Part shown: positions 54,120 through 64,000 of the stretch, one piece after another | Layout: every line of letters begins with the position of its first letter | Numbering within the stretch: position 1 is the first letter of the stretch | Source of the DNA: Penicillus capitatus | Lineage: Eukaryota; Chlorophyta | DNA length: 64,000 nt | Direction of reading: 5' to 3' | NCBI GenBank assembly: GCA_965649825.1 | Contig: OZ287702.1 | Span: 62,001 to 126,000 of the forward strand | Notes under the pieces: model-generated | What the model saw: only the letters and a program-made list of their open reading frames with translations | What the model was told of the DNA's origin: nothing | Databases searched by the model: none | Made by a program: the position numbers and the translations under genes

Positions 54120-55460
54120 TAAAGATTCTTTATAATGTTTCTTAGCTGCCAAGATCGCGTTTGAAGCGATGAATCATCCTGATCGATGCGGATTTGTTAT
54201 TCGACTTCTTATGTACGCCCGGAATGTTTTAAAGAAGTCTCTTCACATCGCAAGTGGGCAGAGCAGTTTCTGATATTCTAGGTTTGTTCGTGGATCTCCA
54301 GGGAGCTCCATGACCACAATGCGTTCGTGAGTTCATGCGCATTTGCTTCCTGTCTCGGTTCAATCTCCATTTCTCCGAGAATCTCTGTGTTCGATGCCTC
54401 CGCCTCGTCCAGTTTCGCCCACGGCCATAGCACATCGCCCAGACACTGCGCTGTTAATGTCTTCCTGCGACGACCACTGAAAATCTAGATAGCACAAACA
54501 AACAAGGGGGTGATCTCGCAACTGCAACAGAGCAAAAGAGTAGATGCATTGTGACCGGGCAACGGTCCTGAAGGGATGCATATCTTTCCGCTCGAGTGCT
54601 CGTCTCCGGGCGTCTTCCATGCATGGCTCCGGAAGGACGCGTCCTTATCTCGACTGTCGAGATTCGTCGAGCAGTGCAAGGGAATGCACGATGGAAACAA
54701 CCATGCGCACAGCAAATCGAGCGAGAGTCACAGAACCAGATCGGAACTCTGTGCACAGCAAATCGAGAGAGAGTCACAGAACAGGCAAAATCGTCGCAGA
54801 ACGATGCTCGTCGACGACGCGACGCGATCGCATGGACTCGACGGTTCGACTCCGAAACTTCCGCTTGGATCCGACAGGGTTTGGGGGTGGCGCAAAACGC
54901 CTTCAAAAATTGGATACGTATCCGGAGGTAATTTGGCGCCGCAGATGCGGGGGTGCGAGAGTCCTCATGCCGGCGCAGACTCGATCGCTCGTGAGAGCGA
55001 GAGGGATCGATGCGCTAGCGAAGCCTCGATCGCGGGCGAGAGTCCTCGATGCCGAAGCAGAAGCCTCGATCGCCGCAGCGAGAGTCCTCATGCCGGCGCA
55101 GACTCGATCGCTCGTGAGAGCGAGAGGGCTCGATGCGCCGGCCGAAGCCTCGATCGCTGGCCCCGCGTTGACGAACGAAGTCGTTCGTCAAGCGGCGCAA
55201 AATCTGCTCCACGGCCGGACATTTATGTCGGCGAAGCGAACTTCCGCTTGCGTCCGACAGGGTGTATGTGACTCGTCCGATGTGACAGTCACTTCAGATT
55301 TCGCTGTCCCATCGTCGACGCGACGTTCGCACGCCTGCGCGACCCACGCAGATGACGTCGAACTCGCCGCCGTTCGTTCGGAAAGATGCCGTTCCCGAGA
55401 GCGAAGACGGCGATGACGAACCACTTTTGGCATTGGACATTGAGGAGTCCGACGCCGTAA
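54120..55460. repeat. Segmental duplication, copy 2 (truncated SAS10 5' end)
   Basis: Same-strand copy of the segment at 14206-15496. By eye the GC-rich core (about 54790-55450) is the most similar. Copy 2 has an extra ~49-bp internal duplication near 54700-54785: the block GCACAGCAAATCGAG(C/A)GAGAG occurs twice. It also has a 3-nt in-frame insertion just after the SAS10 ATG. Similarity stops at GAGTCCGACGCCGTAA (about 55445-55460), where unique sequence begins. The shared end point within SAS10 exon 1 marks a duplication breakpoint. Confidence 0.85.
54958..55204. repeat. Two 123-bp tandem units, copy 2
   Basis: Second occurrence of the tandem units described upstream of SAS10; units begin at 54958 and 55081. 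The period and the near-palindromic ATCGCTCGTGAGAGCGAG core are preserved, so the tandem arrangement predates the duplication. Confidence 0.8.
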
Positions 55461-55645
55461 CTGGCCGTGCTGTCTCGTGCAGAAGATATACATTTCTTTC
55501 TGAGTGGTCAACACCCTCAGCCGGAGGCGAAACACGGATACCTAGCTCAGTTTTTGTCTTTAGCGACCATCTGCTCACGCGCAACACAGCTGATGGTAAA
55601 CGGATAACATCCGGAACCCCATATGAAGAATCTTCTGTCTATTAG
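55352..55645 (+). pseudogene. SAS10 exon 1 fragment fused to an unrelated tail
   Basis: ATG at 55352 opens NSPPFVRKDAVPESEDGDDE followed by a SAS10-like LDIEESDAV. The SAS10 part then ends, and the frame continues through a different tail (TGRAVSCRRYTFLSEW...) to a stop at 55645. It lacks every Sas10/C1D and C-terminal motif, so it cannot act as SAS10. It is best read as a by-product of the segmental duplication, though it could be expressed as a 97-residue chimera from the copied promoter. It ends only about 20 bp before the next start. Confidence 0.75.
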
Positions 55646-55665
55646 GAGATGTTCGCTGTCGCTTT

Positions 55666-56633
55666 ATGACGTCTGTTTGGGAGCTGCACACAAAGGTGTT
55701 TCGCAGTTATCACCTGTGGTGCGAACACGTGAAGCTTCCGTCGCGTCCACGGTCTCAAAGCGAATGGTTTGACACGGCAGATCCTTTCAGCGACGTGGCA
55801 TGCAATCTGATTGTGTCTGAACTGGCGCTGTCCTATCTTATTTGGACAGAAGCGCACAATCTCAGGCATCTGCCTGAGCTGTTGAACTTCCTTTTTTGGG
55901 TCATGCGATTCAGCCCTGTTTTCGAAGACGCTGCCAATCTTTCTTCATCTGCTCTTGGCAACATCCTAAGTGTTCCATGCAGTCCCGAAAGCGTAAGGGA
56001 TAGCACACAACTCTGTATTCTTCACTTGGATGTTTGCAGCCGGTTGAAGATCTGAGACACGCTCGACGGCAACTCCGTCAATTGTTATCGGCTCAAATTG
56101 CGGATTTGCGGGATGGATGGGTCAGAGAAGATGTCGAACCCACATTGCAGCGCATTTGTCAATCGACGCGAGTGGAGGAGAACGAAGCTCGAATACTGGA
56201 AGAGTTGGTTCTGAATGGAGATGGTGGGGAGTTCCTCGATCTCGTCGTACAACCCATCTTCGATTTCTTGGCCACCGAAGTCATCCTTGACCACCCTTAT
56301 TCTTCAGACAGGAAACAGTCCGTCACTTTAGTTGGACGAAAAGGGCGAGAAGCGATCGATTGAGCCAGTTCATCGTATTAACTACGATGACGTTAACGAG
56401 TCCATGGCAAACAAGAAGCTTGGCATTGAAAAGAGCAAAAGGACAGACATCAACGACGCTTACTGTGCGATCAAAGAGCTCCCATTGGACGAGGTGTGTC
56501 CTAAGATCGTCATTCTTCATCCGCGCCTGACACGCATATGAATGTGATTTAAAACGTTAGCCGCTTGTTCTGTGGTCAGCTCGAGGCGCCTGAATTCGCT
56601 AAACCCTCCTTATCCATTTAAAGAGAAACGCGG
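55666..56633 (+). pseudogene. N-terminal fragment of a 1,3-beta-glucan (callose) synthase
   Basis: The frame from ATG 55666 begins TSVWELHTKVFRSYHLWCEH and contains VACNLIVSELALSYLIWTEA followed by NLRHLPELLNFLFWVMRF, the FKS1-domain/GSL motif (L-x-L-x-Y-L-L-I-W-G-E-A-x-N-x-R-x-x-P-E). After a ~49-bp intron: VEDLRHARRQLRQL, GDGGEFLDLVVQPIFDFLAT (GSL FLxxVVxPIYxxI pattern). After another intron: LDEKGEKRSIEP, VHRINYDDVNESMANKKLGI. GSL proteins run about 1,900 residues and contain a catalytic region with many transmembrane helices, none of which is found before the frame ends near 56630 and PPP4R4 begins at 56636. I call it a truncated gene, because introns are retained but the enzyme core is missing. 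It could also be a real short protein with no catalytic function. Confidence 0.6.
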
Positions 56634-56635
56634 CC

Positions 56636-59600
56636 ATGCGGCGTGGTCTGTTTGAAGTTCTTTCTTTCGACGGCGATCCGACAAAAGAGAAGAACATAAC
56701 GAATGGCGAAGATCTCAAAGACGAAGGCGAGATCCGTCGGCTCACAGTAGAATGGACCTTTAGATCCGTCCACCACATGAAAACGCTATCACAGATTGAC
56801 GAAGACATTCTCGAGCGCGACAAAGTACTGATGTTTCTCAAAGGAGGACATCCCGCGCAGCAGCTATGGGTGATCGACAAGTCGGAGTCGCGACTCGGCT
56901 GCGCGTCGCCAGACGTTTTCGTGCCTGGTAGGTTGCCACACTTAGTCGCAACGTCGAAGAAGTGCGAATACGAACCGATACTGCGGTCCTTGTATGACCA
57001 GTACAAAGACTTCGACGTCGAACTCAAGGTCGTGCACGCTAAGGAACTGTTCTCTGTGGGAACGGGAGTAGCAGACCATACTCGCTGATGTATTGCTGGA
57101 GATCGTGAGGGAGGATGCAATGACGGCCGCCGAAGTGGCGGTCTGGGTGACGCCGATGGTGCTCGACGTGCTGTCCGACACTCAACGACCAGAGGCACTT
57201 CGTGCAGCAACGACCGATGCCATACGGTCGGATTATGTCGCTGTTAGGATCTGGATGTTTGGTGTGAATGCTTGCGCGAGATCTGGCCGCTTCAGAAAAA
57301 CGACGTGTTGGAAACTGTCTTGTCCATTGCGATGCAGAAAGGAGACGTCGAGGAGTCTATTGAATCGCGCGTCATCAGCGCCAAGTTGCTGAGCTGCTTC
57401 ATGGACGTCCCTGTATACCCATGCGCATAATCGTACAACGATTCACGCGGCCGCAGGTACAAGGCTCTGAACACATGGTCATTCAGCACCTGGCGGCGGC
57501 TCTGTGTCAAGATACCGACTATCAAGTTCGACGAAAGACGACGACGACGACGACGTATTGGATCCTTGTTTTGTAGGTCCGTTCTTGTCTCTGCGAGGCG
57601 TTACCTGGACTGATCAAAGCTCTTAACGATGTCTCGGCTCAAGAGCACTTTCTCTCGGAGCTCTTCGAGCTGCTGGCGGATGAGAAAATCACCGTTCGGG
57701 TGAAAGCCATGAAAGCGCTGACAGCCGCGTTGCCATCTCTGAATATCGATACCCTCAGACGAATCGTCATGCCAGTTATACTGAAATACATGCAACCTCG
57801 GGAGCTAGACGCAAACATGCAGCACTGTTTGGGCGGTCTACTGGGAAGGATTGTCGTCGAGGTGAGTGCCTCTGTAGAAGCGCGTCTTTTCTGATGGCGT
57901 TCAGTTATCGCGGTGCTTTCGGACGGACGTCGACGGCCATCCGTTTTTCTCTTGTTATCGATTTCTCGCATCCAGAAAACAGCACGAACTGCGACTCGAC
58001 TGTGCGAGACAGTTTCCAGCTATGCTGTACGTCGCAGGGCATCTCAAGTATCCGGCCTATTTCCATGACACCTTCGTCCAGCTTGCAACGGACACACACG
58101 AAGACGTTCGCGCCGTCATTGCCGCGCAGATCGCCGAAGTGCTTTCCGTTTTGGCGGACCTCTGCGCACAGGAAAGGCTGTGGGGCGAAATGGTTCTAGG
58201 TGACGAAGATACTCAGCGGTGACGTCGCTGCTCGGTACCTCGTCCGCGTCGTTTCGGATCTTGTCGGCGACAAAGCTCACGCCGTCAAGCAACGCATTCT
58301 GCCGAATCTGCGCAAGATCTTTGAACACATGGAATTCCTCGACCGAAATTCCCTCGCCGAGTCTCTCCTACCGATGATCGACAGTAACGGCCGAGAATTG
58401 ACGAGATGGGCGACCATCGAGCCGCGTCGCAGGTCTCTGCGCGACACCGAAGGCCTCGGGTCTGAACTGGAGACTGCACAAAGAGGCGCTCCACTCGATG
58501 ACACAGTATGGTTCTTGCTTCTCGGTCGCATCCGCTTTTCTCTGTGGACATGCTGATGTCTTTGGTGGAAGGCGATGTCGTCTTCGCCAAGATGTTGCCG
58601 GTTTTCTTCGAGTCCCTGACGAATGGAACCGTCGCCGTCTGTCGAGCAGCTGCCAAGGCCGTATCTGCAACACTGCGAGCAAATCTAAGAGAAAAGCAAA
58701 GGACACATATCTATGTCCGACTCATCCGCGATTTCTGGAACAGCACATCCTGTCGACACCGTATGCGATTCGTCGACGTCGCCACATGTATCTTGGAGGA
58801 CTTCAGCTCGCTATTCTTCAAAGTAAGATGCAGCCCGTGCATCAGCTCAGAGGAAAGCGTCGTGTCTGCAGACGTTCTTTATGGAGTTCTTTCTTGAGGT
58901 TTTCTACGATCCTGTGCCGAATGTCCGATTACACGCCTTGGCATTACTGCCGCGTCTCAAACAGACAATCGAACTTCCACAAGATGTTCAACAACTCGTA
59001 ACAGGCAGTTTCGGATTTTTCATCGCGTATAGCGTTTGTGTCGTAGGAGCGTTTGAACAATGCGATGAGCAATCTCGTGATGGATCGAGATGTCGATGTC
59101 AGCCAACAGGCAAGGAGTGTACATTCGGATTTCAGGCAGCTGCCAATAAGAATGGCAGGCGGAGCAGGTGCGACGAAATCGCGTCTAGGGAGAAAAACTC
59201 AGAACTCCATTGGCGGGGTGGCAGGGATGTTGGATATGAATGGCGCCGCAGGCGGTCTCTCGAAATTCGAAGCTCGAGATTCGCAGAAGTTGAGAGAAGA
59301 GGCAGACATAACGATCAACGCAGATGAGGCAGAAACGTCTGGCGATGCCATCTTCTGTGTGGCTGTTTCCTGCAGTTATTGATCGCGTAGGTTGCGAATC
59401 GAATGCGATGGCAACAACGTGCAGCTGCGTCTACGCAACACTCGCATTTCTGACTCGGCGACAAATTTTGCACTTCCGGATCCAACCTCGTCAAGGATGA
59501 CAAGAACCGCCGACCGACGTTCGCTGATCTCATTAAAGAAAACGGCTTCGGGAGAAGGAAAGGTGAGAAGATGGCAGGCACCATCGTCGATAGACCTTTG

Positions 59601-59872
59601 CGCTACAGGCGCTACAGATGCGTAGAAGGAACACCATAAGTCCGTCTTCGAGAGCAGGTTTTCTGCTAAAGACTTGAACAGTCAATATCGTTTGTTCTTT
59701 TGTAGCGACGACGCCGATGACGACGAGAGGGCGCAAGAGCCATGATGGAACGCTTGGAGCGCTTTCCTCGGTAAAGCCCAGGCAGTCTGTGACGCCACAC
59801 GGCAAGAACGCATCGTCCTCATCAACGCATTCAGCTCTCGCCGCGTACTTATCGAAAAACAGACGAAGCTAG
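56636..59872 (+). CDS. PPP4R4: PPP4R4-like HEAT-repeat phosphatase regulatory subunit
   Basis: PPP4R4 is a HEAT-repeat regulatory subunit of protein phosphatase 4. After the start, GEDLKDEGEIRRLT joins through an intron to IDEDILERDKVLMFLKGGHP, the PPP4R4 N-terminal helix pattern. Further HEAT units: LLEIVREDAMTAAEVAVWV, CLPGLIKALNDVSAQEHF, RVKAMKALTAALPSLNID, NMQHCLGGLLGRIVVELRLD, then CARQFPAMLYVAGHLKYPAY with FHDTFVQLATDTHEDVRAVI (the family C-A-x-N-F-P-A-M-x-x-F/H...Y motif). Later VKILSGDVAARYLVRV, MSLVEGDVVFAKMLPVFFES, RHRMRFVDVATCILEDFSS, TFFMEFFLEVFYDPVPNVR. The tail is Ser/Arg-rich and ends TPHGKNASSSSTHSALAAYL with SKNRRS at 59872. Many short introns (for example about 57540 with a GAC tandem run) make exact exons uncertain. 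Family assignment rests on order and the FPAM motif. Confidence 0.75.
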
Positions 59873-60138
59873 ACCGTCTACCAGTCTCGCAGATTTGCGC
59901 CCGAGGGGGAATTCTACCTAGATGGTGACATAGCGAAACGTTCGTTAACGAATCCAGCTAAGTCGGTTCTGCGTTGCTCTGAGTCCCGAGAGCTCAAAAG
60001 GCCGAAATCCAAATCATGGAGACACACCAGGTAGACCGTTCCTAACGGACGAAGATGCATGCGACGTTACGTCGCCTCCGTAAGGGCGATTGATACAAAG
60101 GCCGTCCTCTCACTTGCCTCGTCGATATATGCGTCGCC

Positions 60139-61999
60139 ATGTTATCTCTTCGCCGTTGGCTTGTTGTGCTCTTCCTTCTGAATTGGCACGTTTCCGACGC
60201 TTCTCTCGACGCGAGCTCCGTCCTTCGCCAAATCTCAACCCGTCATGCCAGAGCAACCAGGTCTAGGGAGGCAAAGAATACAAATGGCGCAGGTAACGTT
60301 GTCTTATCGCGGTGTGCTGCTCAGAAGTGTCAACTGCAGTGAAGAACGCGGCAAACGTTGGCGGACCGTGCCGTTGGAATGCGGCGGCAGCGACCTGTGT
60401 CGTCGGTTACGGCCCCATCGCAGACACCTTCGACGCATCGAGCAACGCCTATGCTCAGCTCGTCGCACAATTCGCCGTAGACACATGGCCACTATGAATG
60501 CCCCTTGACCACGTCTGTTCAGAAATGCTTGGCAATCACAGACGCAGAAACCTGCACTTCCGCATCAAACTGCTCTTGGAACACGTTTTCTCTCCACCTC
60601 TCTCGGCACTTTGCTCGAGGGATCTCTCTGTAGGGATTCTTTGACGTGCCATTTCGTAGATTTCTACTCTGGACATGAGGACTCTCCCTGTGCCACCGGG
60701 GCCTCTAGCTTCTTCAAATCGCTGGTGGCGCAGGAAACGTGCACGCTGCACAAGACCCAGCTTTCCTGCTACAGAGATCCTCTTTGCGGATGGTACGCTC
60801 ATTTTTGGGAAGACCGTCTTGGAGGTGCGGATTTCAAGGAACAAAGATCTCAGAGTGTGTGACTTTGACATTCTTGTCTCTTACATCGGTATCTCGATCG
60901 AACAACTGACCACAGTATTCCAAACGGTTACTCCGACCAGCCGAAAGACTTCAGATATCCTTCCTCCCTACATAGGTGGTTCCCTCCAAAGTGAAAGAAC
61001 TGAAGACGCTGTTCCCTTCGTACTACAACACGACAGCCAAGGATTTTAGATGGGAAGATATTCTGGACTGGGAAGTGCCAGCCACTGGCTGTCCTGAATG
61101 GTCCGACCCATTGGTAGACATACTGTGTGCGAAGTGGGTCCGTGATTTTGCTGGTTATAGATATGTACGTACGCAGATGGTGTGCTGTCTTTGGTTGCAC
61201 AGAGCTTCTATTGTGGAGCTCGGTACAGCAGTCCTGGTGACCGACTGCATTGTACATTGGATCCTCTGTGTCACATCGAACTGCAATCCGGACGCTGTGA
61301 GCAACCGGATGCCACATTTCTTCCGGGAGTCTACAAGGGCATCAAGGTTCGACACGACTTCATCCAGTCTCCCCACCTCTATCACTTGTGTTTCAGGATG
61401 TTGTTTCAACATATGTGGAAGGCGCGCTCGACAAGAAGATCTTGCTTCAGCTCCTCGAATGCTCAGAGATACAAACGGAAGGTTTCTGCAAGAGTGAGGG
61501 AATAGGATGCTGGGCTCTTCATCTACACTTATAGGAATTCTGAAGGTCCCTGTGCATGGAACTACGCTGAAGAGGCCGACATTGAGAGCGAAGAATGCGA
61601 CGTGCGTGGAACGTGGATATCCCAGACCATCGCTGACAGTGGCGATGACTCGGATCCTATTTGCAGAATGGTCAGTACATTAGCGAAAACGAATTGCGTT
61701 GACATCACAGATCCAGAAGCGTGTGATGCAGAACCCGACTGCACCTCCTTGTTACCCGGAAGTAACACGCCTACCTCTTCCCATGCTCTCTCCAAAGGGA
61801 GTGTATGTTTAGTCGACTGCTGGGTATCTGTGGACTACCAGGCAAAGGATGCAGCAGAGACGGACAGTCATTTGAAAGCTGCCTACGATGAATTGGAGGC
61901 GACGTGTTCCTCTTACGAAACGGAAGAGGCGTGCCAAGCGGCCGCCTAGAACCATCCTGTGATTGGACTCCAGATGGAATTGCTCTCTGCGACAAGTGA
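60139..61999 (+). CDS. Cysteine-rich secreted protein, tandem copy A
   Basis: ATG 60139 encodes a signal peptide, LRRWLVVLFLLNWHVSDA. The mature protein carries spaced Cys clusters and short exons: FRDSLTCHFVDFYSGHEDSP, ETCTLHKTQLSCYRDPLCGW (in copy A), CVDITDPEACDAEPDCTSLL and, after an intron, CWVSVDYQAKDAAETDSHLK. Later Cys-containing segments are DELEATCSSYETEEAC and EPSCDWTPDGIALCDK, ending at 61999. Several introns of 45-60 bp are needed; exons near 60280-60600 and 60880-61560 were not all joined. I recognise no domain. It resembles secreted Cys-rich repeat proteins only in general. The second gene (62090-63937) is a close relative. Confidence 0.6.
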
Positions 62000-62089
62000 C
62001 GGCCGGCACAGATGTTGTGTCCATTGCGAATCTACTAGAATTAAACACCACGCTTAACCAACAGTCCACGCGGTATCATTGCGAATTCG

Positions 62090-63937
62090 ATGGCGATGTT
62101 TGCTTTGCCTCTGCGTCTGGTTCTCGCTCTGGGGTGCGTCGTCTGCGCGTCGTCTGCCTCCGTGACGGAGAGAACAGCGAACTATGACGTCAGCGCCGTG
62201 CTGCAGGAGATGCCACCCATTCCTCACCGCATCGCGGCAATGACAAGAAGCATCAAGAGCGTGAGCAACTTCCGCCGCCCGCTGCCGACATTCTCAGAAT
62301 GCATACAGTTTCGGCAAGCGACAAAGAGAGTCGTAAACAGCAGGGGAAGCTGTCGTTGGGACACGGCGAAGGACGCTTGTGTCGTCGGTTACAGTGCCGC
62401 CGCCGACGTCTTCGGCAAATCAGGCAACGCTCAAGCACAATTTGTGGCCAACTACGAGGTGAACAGCGTCACTGCCAGCATCCTGGCCGCATCTGGATTC
62501 CGTAGAGATGTCTCGCAGCTGTTGATGCAGAGGAGTGCGCAGCAATCTCCAATTGTGCATGGGACACGTTGATTCGTGCCCCTCCCTTATACCTGGCTCG
62601 ATCGACGTTGTTATAGGGACTCACTGACATGTCACTTTCTGGATTTCTACACGGGTCATGAGAAATCGCCATGCGTTGTGGGAGCGGAAGGTTTCGTTCG
62701 GCAACAAATTGCGAAAGAAACGTGTCGCCTGCACAAGTCCCAGCTCCCATGCATAACAGATCGCTCCTGTGAATGGTGTGTCTATCGCTGTCTCGGAGAA
62801 GGGTTCGAGATGTCGGCCGTTACAGGAATCAAGAAGAGCTGTCGTGTGAGGCCTCTTTGTTTACGTTTTTTATCGGCGTTCCTATCAGCAAAGTGGTCGA
62901 TGCTGCTCACGCGGTCTGCCGTATCTCCTTACCGACGCCTGTTTAGATTGCTTTCTTCAGGTGATCGGTCACAAGTCTACCGAACTGTTGTTTCGTTTCT
63001 ACACTTCCTTTGACCTCTTCGGCGAGAGCTTCGAACCTGCAGACATATTGGACTGGGAAATACCGGAAACGAGCTGCCCCGACTGGTCAGATCAGCTGGT
63101 AGAATAGACGGAGAGGGCAGGCACAGTGCATCACTTGGGATTTGCAGGTCTGCGACTATGCAGATGGCGTACTGTCGACGATGGCACAGTCCTATTACTG
63201 TGGCGCTAAGCACCAGGGTTTTCAGGGATTGCTGGAATGTGCCACAGATCCGCTGTGCGAACTGGATCCGTCTTCCTTTACCTGCAGACAGACAGACGAT
63301 TCCTTTCGTTCGGGAGTCTTCAAAGGAATTAAGGTCCATTTGTTTGCGATCTCGAGATTAGGCAACGTGATAGATGGGTGTCTGTAACAGACCGTTGTCT
63401 CAAAATACGTTCAGCTGCCTGTCGACAAGAAACTCTTGCTTCGATCCTTTGAGTGTGTAGAGATCGAAGAGAAGGAGAAGTGCACAAGTGCGACCCAGAC
63501 ATCGACGGGGATGTGCATTCTTAGGCTTTGTGCAGGTCCATGTGTGTGGGTGGCGGACAAGACAGCGCCGAATGAAACTGGAATCTGCGGGATTCCGAAC
63601 ACATGGAGCTACAATGTGGTTGCCGAGGCTGGAGATGACTCGGATCCTATCTGCAGAATGGCCAGTGCATTAGCGAAAACGAATTGCGTTGACATCACAG
63701 ATCCAGAAGCGTGTGATGCAGAACCCGACTGCACCTCCTTGTTACCCGGAAGTAACGCCTGCCTCTTCCCATGCTCTCTCCAAAGGAAATGTATGTTTTG
63801 TAGATTGCTGGGTATCTGTGGACTACCAGGCAAAAGATGTGGCAGAGACGGACAGCGATTTGAAAGCTGCCTACGATGAATTGGAGGCGGTGTGTTCCTC
63901 TTGCGAAACAGAAGAGGCATGTCATGGAAAGATGTAA
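62090..63937 (+). CDS. Cysteine-rich secreted protein, tandem copy B
   Basis: Paralogue of the preceding gene. ATG 62090 gives AMFALPLRLVLALGCVVCAS, a signal peptide. Matching segments: KRVVNSRGSCRWDTAKDACV, YRDSLTCHFLDFYTGHEKSP with CVVGAEG, ETCRLHKSQLPCITDRSCEW, VCDYADGVLSTMAQSYYCGA (a Cys block of the same family), CVDITDPEACDAEPDCTSLL and CWVSVDYQAKDVAETDSDLK. The 5' exons are diverged from copy A, yet the last ~300 bp (63620-63920) are nearly identical. The frame ends EACHGKM* at 63937, where copy A continues with EPSCDWTPDGIALCDK. The dispersed repeat R2 begins within a few bases of the end. The last exon of B therefore looks replaced or cut off. Exon joins are partly unresolved. Confidence 0.6.
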
Positions 63938-63942
63938 GATCG

Positions 63943-64000
63943 ATCAGGCGGTGCGATAGGAAATGAGAAGCTCATGAAGAAGCACCACGTTGTTGTTCTG
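63943..64000. repeat. Dispersed repeat R2, second copy (runs off the window)
   Basis: Same block as 13615-13672, starting ATCAGGCGGTGCGATAGG, one mismatch. It starts about 6 bp after the shortened end of the cysteine-rich gene B and reaches the window edge, so its length is unknown. Confidence 0.8.

Noticed and set aside
57530-57570. GAC trinucleotide run as a disease-like microsatellite
   Set aside because: Short (about five to six units) and inside a probable intron; nothing unusual.

Overview
This window is nuclear DNA from a unicellular eukaryote. Genes lie on both strands, with 3' ends of convergent neighbours separated by tens of bases or overlapping. Most genes are cut by very short GT-AG introns. 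In the genes I reassembled, intron length is about 43-66 bp, and two introns appear to be GC-AG. I placed exon joins by reading frame and family similarity only, so every multi-exon model is a manual prediction.

The gene content suggests a plastid-bearing, ciliated protist (an alga). Plastid evidence: a DUF1818-family protein with a transit-peptide-like N-terminus (7411-8529), a chloroplast-type alpha/beta hydrolase related to chlorophyll dephytylase (26109-27128), and a plant-plastid-like LysM protein (31149-31992). Cilium evidence: NME7 (1-488) and a CFAP210/CCDC173-like protein (21108-22869). I do not assign a lineage. Mitochondrial translation and acyl-carrier genes are nuclear here (mL43, a bS21-family protein, a mitochondrial-type ACP).

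Layout. 1-10.9 kb: NME7 end, TLC membrane protein, CDCA7-like protein, a basic protein, ACP, DUF1818, a DUF6492-like glycosyltransferase and a BTB protein. 11.1-15.5 kb: accessory stretch with a 5'-truncated non-LTR retrotransposon, an unknown gene, and copy 1 of a ~1.3 kb duplicated segment that carries the 5' end of the SAS10/UTP3 gene. 15.4-25.5 kb: SAS10, a type I membrane protein, VID27, mL43, CFAP210, BUD23 and an FCP1-like phosphatase. 26-38 kb: hydrolases, a YqaJ-type nuclease, NUDIX, LysM, RNF25-like E3, a P-loop kinase, an ARM protein, an RRM protein and bS21m. 38.7-53.7 kb: RAT1/XRN2, a ZNF598-like E3 with an NFX1-type C-terminus, a PTBP-like protein, tRNA-Thr(UGU), ARF1, pirin, DRS1/DDX27 and a P2X-like channel. 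54.1-64 kb: copy 2 of the duplicated segment, a short glucan-synthase fragment, PPP4R4, and two tandem cysteine-rich secretory genes, the second ending at a dispersed repeat also found at 13.6 kb.

Several genes share a theme of RNA and ribosome metabolism: SAS10, BUD23, DRS1, RAT1, ZNF598, PTBP and the mitoribosomal proteins. They are ordinary housekeeping genes and do not form an operon-like system. The most unusual observations are the SAS10 promoter/exon duplication beside a truncated glucan-synthase gene, the ZNF598/NFX1-R3H fusion, the P2X-like channel, the CDCA7 protein with all three ICF-type residues, and the cysteine-rich tandem pair with a conversion-like 3' tract. I found no evidence of a wholly new multi-gene system.
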